Shown here one piece after another: positions 16,701-20,329 of a stretch of 20,329 nucleotides of DNA. A model generated the notes under the pieces. The model saw only the letters and a program-made list of their open reading frames with translations, was not told where the DNA came from and ran no database searches. The first letter of the stretch is position 1; each line of letters opens with the position of its first letter. Where the stretch lies: positions 1 through 20,329 of the forward strand of contig JBCBGC010000147.1 of the NCBI GenBank assembly GCA_038527215.1, in the 5' to 3' direction. The position numbers were made by a program, and so were the translations under genes. This stretch comes from JAWPMV01 sp038527215 (GTDB lineage: Bacteria > Bacteroidota > Bacteroidia > J057).

Positions 16701-16822
16701 AAGAAGAAAAACTGGGTGAGCGCTGTCCCTGGTTGCGGGAAAAAGCGCTGTTCAAGGTCTTGTATGAGCAGAATGGAGAAACCGCTAATCTCCAACATGC
16801 GCTCATCTGTGAAGTTTGGTAA
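13754..16822 (+). CDS. KAP-family P-loop NTPase with N-terminal degenerate CHAT-like and EVE domains, two membrane helices
   Basis: From the ATG at 13754 it has 1022 residues. Residues 5-150 follow the CHAT (caspase-like) pattern of STAND/effector proteins: KVALFLAPA, FKPDFLHLLGDERF, ISPGSLRKW, LIWLHWDYSESFA, SPYLVFSRE. However, where the family has a catalytic HG and Cys this protein has GDE and HWD, so it is probably catalytically dead. After a Pro/Glu/Gln linker, residues 232-363 match the EVE domain as fused to McrB-type ATPases: FWWLNAKPKFWN, NGRKRRIYEHF, IGDPIIAYATSP, FVRLSKDEFEAI. EVE is a YTH/PUA-like fold implicated in modified-base recognition. Residues 401-900 are a KAP NTPase: Walker A APWGQGKTS (430-438), WFNPWQYQ, two membrane helices (about 580-600 and 607-626), Walker B LIFIDDLDRC (675-684). 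Expected: an inner-membrane-attached sensor NTPase with domains facing the cytosol. A defence role is inference. Confidence 0.85.
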   Translation: MANAAPKVALFLAPAALEEVTRDGRIFVDRLKEQFLSRSKSKGESAVKAYFVALESERGIGKALRNFKPDFLHLLGDERFVLTQGKGEIRNISPGSLRKWIAEIGKNPDLIWLHWDYSESFAYSLKGLSPYLVFSRERHSMEEQFSQVQNFYREYQEHQYLPGAVSSSIRSSILPPESPQQQVIQTPLDTPGIPPTDEAAMVQQQLPVEPTAEAESEALAPELASPEASHTRFWWLNAKPKFWNITEMRIGSEEAFTTHSANGRKRRIYEHFHEVQIGDPIIAYATSPQRRAVALLEVVEPLHHQEGLGESIRFKLTSKFPQSVPYRTIINDPRLSQSQPADGNRDTFVRLSKDEFEAILDLAGYSESPLQEADAASSSISSDLPETKTKVHADVYASEDLLGYKLYADTLADIIRDPDTKPPVTIGIMAPWGQGKTSLMRFIWENFGEERDRGAERGERRDRSAGAELREEKSERREKKEGFWGRLMKPFREAGRLRKWLRDPSFAPGHRLVYPRIWFNPWQYQSSEQIWAGMAHAMITQLVQQIPLQRQPEFWLKLQLRRMDLAQIRTDIYRLVLLRGLPFALAVLFFTVGGLVLLLSDEFQEQGIISGLLAGLAALAGLWQTLQTYAKGLGDKLKGYMQEPDYEEKLGLFHQVNEDLKKVFADILEPDKPALIFIDDLDRCTPKKVVEVIEAINLLMNGDFNDQCFFIMGMDAEMVAASLDEAYSDTFQKLEGQGRFTESVGRYFLDKFIQLPFYLPTMDLEQKKNFLAHLFTDPESLKEVELQVSEETVTKAAASITAQGQLNVDAYREQAASLVQQAQATPEKPASAAHQDQQAALVHQKLKAAVARQLLEKNKDSASIAEQVKHFAPFLHASPREIKRFANLLRFHRVHQELRRAGEEEESALAVANLPALAKWLVLSLRWPQLVRWIQWEPETVLLHTRQPKVKAAYLDDLLKQAVKGQADQLEAAFERWLAQLKKEEKLGERCPWLREKALFKVLYEQNGETANLQHALICEVW
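15095..15199 (+). repeat. Purine-rich in-frame insertion with palindrome inside the KAP domain
   Basis: About 105 bases directly after the Walker A helix are dominated by GAGAG/GAAAG words and encode a stretch (residues 448-482) made almost wholly of Glu, Arg, Lys, Gly and Asp. Inside it GTTCCGC (15141-15147) and GCGGAAC (15152-15158) are a perfect inverted repeat with a TGGG loop. Composition and codon content differ sharply from the flanks, and KAP relatives usually pass from this helix to the WFNPW motif with less sequence. It looks like a small repeat element inserted in frame, though a native charged loop is possible. Confidence 0.45.
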
Positions 16823-16825
16823 CCG

Positions 16826-17551
16826 CTAGGGAAGATCCAACAAGAGGAATTTCACCCCCGTGCTGAGATATACATTTCGGTAAATTCCTTCCAGGCCTTC
16901 GGGATTCTGGGACATGACAGGCATCATGCCGACTTTCGCCCGAAAGTATAGGGAGGCGCGCCAGAAAACCCGTACCGAAAACCCCGCCAATAAGCCCCAA
17001 TCCTGGGTATTGACAAAGGCACTCTCATCAAAGGGTTCATTCTCGATATTGAAAAGGTTGGCTACCCGAATATCCACCGCCCCTTTGTTCTGGCCTTTGA
17101 TAAGTTGGGCATAATATACCCCAATCCCCCCTTGCCAACGATTTTGGCCCCGTCGGATCCACAAATCAAACTCCCGGTAGCGATTATCATAGGCTCCTTC
17201 CGCCTGCCCTTCATAGCTGACAGGGAAAGGCCAGCTCAGGTCTATGCCAAACACCTCCGTGCTCACCGTCGTTTCTCCTGTGATGGGAGAGGCATAGGTA
17301 GATTTCTGACGGGTATAAATGGCGTCCAGGCCCAGCGACCAGGCAGGCATCGTTGCCAGACGTCCCACGAAAGATAAGCCCAAATGAATATCTGTGCCCG
17401 GCGCACCGGTAGCTCCTTCCGGGATTTCGCCAAGCGGGCTCCCCACCGTCAGTCCGGTGAGAGAATAAATTTTCAGGTTCTGGGCCAGCAAGCCCGTGGG
17501 CAGGCTTGCCATAGAGAGTAGCAACAACAGGCTAAGGTATCCTTTTTTCAT
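16826..17551 (-). CDS. Predicted outer-membrane beta-barrel protein
   Basis: The 241-residue protein starts with a Sec signal (MKKGYLS, a leucine-rich core, LLAQ) with predicted cleavage after Ala23. The mature part alternates amphipathic strands with short polar turns: DIHLGLSFVGRL, WSLGLDAIYTRQKSTY, EFDLWIRRG, WQGGIGVYYAQLIKG, and a last NVYLSTGVKFLLLDLP strand. About eight strands and an aromatic-rich girdle fit the small PorT/OmpX-like barrels of Bacteroidota. The exact family is not recognised, and no T9SS tail is present. The gene converges on the KAP gene with only three bases between the stop codons and no clear terminator. It is divergent from the following lipoprotein gene. Confidence 0.82.
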   Translation of the reverse strand: MKKGYLSLLLLLSMASLPTGLLAQNLKIYSLTGLTVGSPLGEIPEGATGAPGTDIHLGLSFVGRLATMPAWSLGLDAIYTRQKSTYASPITGETTVSTEVFGIDLSWPFPVSYEGQAEGAYDNRYREFDLWIRRGQNRWQGGIGVYYAQLIKGQNKGAVDIRVANLFNIENEPFDESAFVNTQDWGLLAGFSVRVFWRASLYFRAKVGMMPVMSQNPEGLEGIYRNVYLSTGVKFLLLDLP

Positions 17552-17680
17552 AGATGATTATTCAGTATACTTTTTACGAAAAAGGTAGTAAGAATAGTAT
17601 GAAAAGGGCGCGTAGGAAAAGTTTTAACAATCTGGTAATTAGGGAGTTTTTAGTATGTTGTTCCAGCAAACTACTTGCCT
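17552..17680. promoter_or_regulatory. Divergent promoter region with a small A/T dyad
   Basis: This 129-base gap separates the barrel gene (-) and the PKD-like lipoprotein gene (+) and must hold promoters for both. CTTTTT (17570-17575) and AAAAAG (17579-17584) form a dyad with a three-base centre, near the barrel gene start. A frame starting at 17554 runs through here but overlaps the lipoprotein gene in another frame and has no signal-like or conserved features. Confidence 0.3.
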
Positions 17681-18394
17681 ATGTCTGCCATATTTTCCTC
17701 TGTACGTACCTTACGCAGCTTGCTTTATGTGGGCTTGTTTGGCAGTATCCTTTCCTGTGATCTTTTCCAGCCCACACCAGAAGTTCCCAATATTCAGCTC
17801 GAAGGGCCAACCTACTTATGCGAAGTGATCGGCCCAAAACGCTATAAAGTTACCGGCCTGGATGAAGAGCATTTTGTCTATTTCTACACCTGGGGAGACA
17901 GCATAAGAAATGGGCGCTATTTCGCGGGAGAAGTACCGCAAGAGGACCAAAATCTGGCCGAAGTATTTTGGGAAGGACCGGGTAAAGTAACGGTTTCGGT
18001 AGACATCTATGCCCGGCGGTCAGGAGGCGGAAGTACGGCCCTGGCCACCGGAAAAGTCCTGCGGAGCGTAGAATTGGAATTAGATGTACGCCCAGCCTCC
18101 TCGGCCCAGCTCCCTTTAAGCCTGGGGCCAAGGGTCGGCTGTCTGGGTACCGAATACGAATTCGATGCTCGTTTCCTGGGAGGCAGTAATTATCAAATCC
18201 GCATTCTGGAAAACGGTCCCAACAGTGGCCTGGCGTTCTCCTTCGACATGTCCACTTTTGGGGATAAACCCGGGTTCATTCACGGAGCGGGCTTTAGAGA
18301 GACGGAATATTTTATCGAAGTAAACGCCATTCATTGCGATACCCTGGTAAGTTATAGCCACAGCTTCCGGGTAGTCCGCAATAATTGCCCCTAG
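17681..18394 (+). CDS. Lipoprotein with PKD-like domain
   Basis: The ATG at 17681 gives 237 residues with a lipoprotein signal, RTLRSLLYVGLFGSILSC, and lipid attachment at Cys26. An in-frame TTG two codons upstream is a less likely start. Residues 35-140 resemble the PKD-like domain of Bacteroidota surface proteins: IQLEGPTYLCEVIG, KYKV-type strand, FYTWGDSIRNG, AEVFWEGPGKVTVSVDI. The second half (145-237) is another beta-rich unit containing three Cys residues that could form a disulfide. It is likely an envelope-anchored, surface-exposed binding or structural protein, with an unknown partner. There is no clear terminator before the prenyl synthase gene 50 bases downstream, so some read-through is possible. 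Confidence 0.82.
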   Translation: MSAIFSSVRTLRSLLYVGLFGSILSCDLFQPTPEVPNIQLEGPTYLCEVIGPKRYKVTGLDEEHFVYFYTWGDSIRNGRYFAGEVPQEDQNLAEVFWEGPGKVTVSVDIYARRSGGGSTALATGKVLRSVELELDVRPASSAQLPLSLGPRVGCLGTEYEFDARFLGGSNYQIRILENGPNSGLAFSFDMSTFGDKPGFIHGAGFRETEYFIEVNAIHCDTLVSYSHSFRVVRNNCP

Positions 18395-18414
18395 AATACA
18401 GCCATTTTTTTTAG

Positions 18415-18422
18415 TTACTTTG
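18415..18422 (+). promoter_or_regulatory. Possible Bacteroidota -7 promoter element of the prenyl synthase gene
   Basis: TTACTTTG differs at one position from the Bacteroidota -7 consensus TAnnTTTG and lies 22 bases before the ATG at 18445, within the 50-base gap after the lipoprotein gene. A T-run precedes it, but a spaced TTG -33 element is not obvious. Confidence 0.35.
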
Positions 18423-18444
18423 CCCCCAAATCAAAATTCCTGGC

Positions 18445-19416
18445 ATGAATGACCCCCGGTCGTTGAAAGCAGCGCTTGAGACCCATATTTCTTCCTTCGA
18501 TTTTTCCAGTCGTAAACCCGCCCATTTATACGAACCCATTGCCTACATCCTGGAGATGAAAGGCAAGCGCATCCGTCCTTTATTGTGCATGATGGCCTAT
18601 CAGGCAGTTTCTAAGCGTCCCTTTGAGGAAGCCATGAACCTGGCCTCAGCGGTAGAATTATTTCACAATTTTACCCTCATGCACGACGACATCATGGACC
18701 GTGCTCCGGTGCGCAGAGGTAAGCCTACGGTTCACAAGGTTTGGAATGAAGATATCGCTATCCTGTCAGGAGACGCGCTTTTCGCTTTCTCGATGGGGCT
18801 GGTGGTGCAAGACTTTCCTCAGCAAGCGGCCGCTCTGGGCCAGGAGTTTGCACAAGTTTCCATGGAGGTCTGCGAGGGTCAAATGGAAGACATGGATCTG
18901 GCGGATCAAGAGGAAGCGGATATCCCAACTTATCTGGAGATGATTCGCAAAAAAACCGCTGCCTTACTGGGCGGATGTATGAGCCTGGGAGCGCTGGCGG
19001 CCGGAGCTCCGGCTGATTTGGTAGCGCGGTTTAAAGAATTTGGCGAAAGCCTCGGCATTGGGTTCCAATTACAGGATGACCTGATGGATGCTTTCCCCCC
19101 TGCAAATTTCGGTAAGCAGGTCGGCGGAGATATTATAGAAAATAAAAAGACCTACCTACTGCTTAAGGCCCTGGAATTAGCGGACGAAAAACAGGAAAAA
19201 GCCCTGCATAAATGGCTGACAACCTCCGATCAACCTGAAGCGAAGGTGGCAGGAGTATTGGAGATTTTCAAAGCTCTGGACATTGAAGCGAAAACCCAAT
19301 CCTTGATCAAGACCTATTTCGATCGGGCAGCTACGCTCAGTCAGCAGCTTTCCCAGGAGACCGATTTCGATCTCCTGAGAAATTATCTGCAAGATATTTT
19401 CAACCGAAAACTTTAA
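18445..19416 (+). CDS. Short-chain polyprenyl diphosphate synthase (trans-isoprenyl, FPP/GGPP type)
   Basis: This 323-residue protein carries the complete trans-prenyltransferase signature: GKRIRP (40-45), the first Asp-rich motif HDDIMDRAPVRRGKPT with DDIMD at 81-85, GDALFAF (109-115), and the second motif QLQDDLMD with DDLMD at 211-215, then FGKQVGGDI (222-230). It condenses isopentenyl diphosphate with an allylic diphosphate in the cytosol. The first motif has no two-residue insertion and Phe76 lies five residues before its first Asp, with Thr at the fourth. In the family this arrangement favours geranylgeranyl-type (about C20) products over long quinone chains. That is an inference, since product length is often hard to predict. 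Products would feed quinone, carotenoid or lipid-carrier pathways. The stop codon overlaps that of the convergent gene. Confidence 0.95.
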   Translation: MNDPRSLKAALETHISSFDFSSRKPAHLYEPIAYILEMKGKRIRPLLCMMAYQAVSKRPFEEAMNLASAVELFHNFTLMHDDIMDRAPVRRGKPTVHKVWNEDIAILSGDALFAFSMGLVVQDFPQQAAALGQEFAQVSMEVCEGQMEDMDLADQEEADIPTYLEMIRKKTAALLGGCMSLGALAAGAPADLVARFKEFGESLGIGFQLQDDLMDAFPPANFGKQVGGDIIENKKTYLLLKALELADEKQEKALHKWLTTSDQPEAKVAGVLEIFKALDIEAKTQSLIKTYFDRAATLSQQLSQETDFDLLRNYLQDIFNRKL

Positions 19417-20329
19417 GCCCCGGATTTTCCTTTTGGATTGCCAAAGGTCAGCGCGGTACCGATTCGGATATGGCCGGAATTGGCGTTGAGGGGACTCACG
19501 ACCCCCAGGATATTGTCTGCACTGATATAGACCTGTAAAGGTCCGGCATTCATGCGGGTGTGGAAACCTACCATGTTGGCCTTCATGCCTCCGGTATAGC
19601 TCAAACCAAGGGTCAGGGCCCGACCTACCTTCACGCTGGCGAATAAAGAGGTCAATTGGTAGCTGCGGTCTCCAATGGTCATGTTCTGGTACATGGCCCC
19701 TACCCCAATGACCGGAATAGGTTCCCAGAAAGCGCTGACATTGAATTTTCTTCTCAATGGGGCAGAAAAGTTTTTTTGCTCTTCAGCAAATCCCAAACTT
19801 CCGATGACCGAGTCCAGCAAGCCTTCAGGTACCACATTCAGCAAACGCTGCACGATTCCGCCTTCGCCAAGACTGTCCTGACCTTTCAGAGGGTCCACCG
19901 CTCCATAAGCAAAGGTGCCCTGGCTGTGAAAGTTGCGGGCGTTTTGGTCCCAGTTGATGCTCCCTACATCCTGAATAGAAGCACCGATCCGCAGGTTTTC
20001 CATGGGCCGGACTTCCAGCCCCAGATCAAAAGCAAAGCCGGAATTTCCGCCGAAGCTCAGAGAAGAAGGGGCTACATTGCCGGGGTCAAAATTCTGGATA
20101 TCGGTAGGATCGATGGCCGCTGGGCCACTGGTACGAATCCGATAGTCTGAGGTAAAGGATAAACCGTAAATGGTAGTATCTGTGCGGAAAGTCAGGTTAC
20201 TTTCTTCCGTGGAAATGTGCTGAATTCCACTCAGGTATTTCACCCTGGCTCCTACTTTTATCTGCTTGATGATTTCCCAGGAAAAGCTCAAGCCTACCTC
20301 CCCGAAGGTGGTAAAATCCATGGCCGGTC
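19413..20329 (-). CDS. DUF5723-like outer-membrane beta-barrel protein, N-terminus outside the window
   Basis: The frame is open through the right edge, so the Met at 20321 is internal and the signal peptide and first strands are missing. The visible 300 or so residues are barrel-like: FGEVGLSFSWEIIKQIKVG and VKYLSGIQHIST near the visible start, GFAFDLGLEVRPMENLRIGAS, VGAMYQNMTIGDRSYQL, LTLGLSYTGGMKANMVGF, and a final GHIRIGTALTFGNPKG. The pattern with PLRRKFNVSAFWEP and QVYISADNILG strongly resembles the DUF5723 family of Bacteroidota outer-membrane proteins, whose function is not established. The gene converges on the prenyl synthase with stop codons overlapping by three bases. Confidence 0.82.
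   Translation of the reverse strand, partial: PAMDFTTFGEVGLSFSWEIIKQIKVGARVKYLSGIQHISTEESNLTFRTDTTIYGLSFTSDYRIRTSGPAAIDPTDIQNFDPGNVAPSSLSFGGNSGFAFDLGLEVRPMENLRIGASIQDVGSINWDQNARNFHSQGTFAYGAVDPLKGQDSLGEGGIVQRLLNVVPEGLLDSVIGSLGFAEEQKNFSAPLRRKFNVSAFWEPIPVIGVGAMYQNMTIGDRSYQLTSLFASVKVGRALTLGLSYTGGMKANMVGFHTRMNAGPLQVYISADNILGVVSPLNANSGHIRIGTALTFGNPKGKSGA

Noticed and set aside
17554..17760. 68-residue plus-strand open frame
   Set aside because: It overlaps the lipoprotein gene in another frame and has no conserved feature. The lipoprotein has a good lipobox.
1..20329. tRNA genes, rRNA, CRISPR arrays, toxin-antitoxin pairs
   Set aside because: No cloverleaf with a TTC-A T-loop context, no regularly spaced repeats and no small two-gene cassette were seen in any gap.

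Overview
The window looks like a chromosomal segment of a Bacteroidota bacterium, most probably from the Saprospiria (Lewinella/Haliscomenobacter-like). The pointers are a type B (gliding-motility-associated) and a type A T9SS sorting domain, a choice-of-anchor L protein, several Bacteroidota-style lipoproteins and outer-membrane barrels, weak Shine-Dalgarno sequences, and an all-helical protein that resembles a paralogous family I associate with Saprospiria. No tRNA, rRNA, CRISPR array or transposase gene was recognised.

Layout. Positions 1-6016 are an envelope/secretion block. It holds the tail of a T9SS type B cargo protein (+), an OmpA-anchored choice-of-anchor L lipoprotein (-), and a 1357-residue secreted fusion (-) of a PQQ-type sugar dehydrogenase, a diheme cytochrome c region, two PA14 domains and a T9SS type A tail. 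A roughly 0.8 kb gene-free stretch follows. Then come an unrecognised lipoprotein (-) and a YegP/DUF1508 protein (-), each with its own intrinsic terminator. A 0.7 kb gene-free stretch (8053-8740) contains a GC-richer island with several possible helices. After it lie a 479-residue helical protein (+), a small secreted beta protein (-) with a hairpin-rich leader, an HD-domain hydrolase (-), and a divergent phosphohexomutase (+).

The most unusual gene is at 13754-16822 (+), directly after the mutase and its terminator-like hairpin. It encodes a predicted membrane-attached three-part protein: a CHAT/caspase-like domain whose His and Cys positions both appear replaced, an EVE (YTH/PUA-like, modified-base reader) domain, and a KAP-family P-loop NTPase with two membrane helices. 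I know of no description of this architecture. Its parts resemble those of anti-phage or nucleic-acid-sensing proteins, but no defence genes flank it, so the role is inference. A purine-rich segment with a perfect palindrome is inserted in frame just after its Walker A motif.

The right end has an outer-membrane barrel protein (-), a PKD-like lipoprotein (+), a short-chain polyprenyl diphosphate synthase (+) and a truncated outer-membrane barrel protein (-). The last two converge with overlapping stop codons. Most genes appear to be single-gene transcripts. The only tandem same-strand pairs close enough for read-through are mutase/KAP and PKD-like lipoprotein/prenyl synthase. Housekeeping functions (glucose-phosphate interconversion, isoprenoid synthesis) are interspersed with lineage-specific envelope genes.
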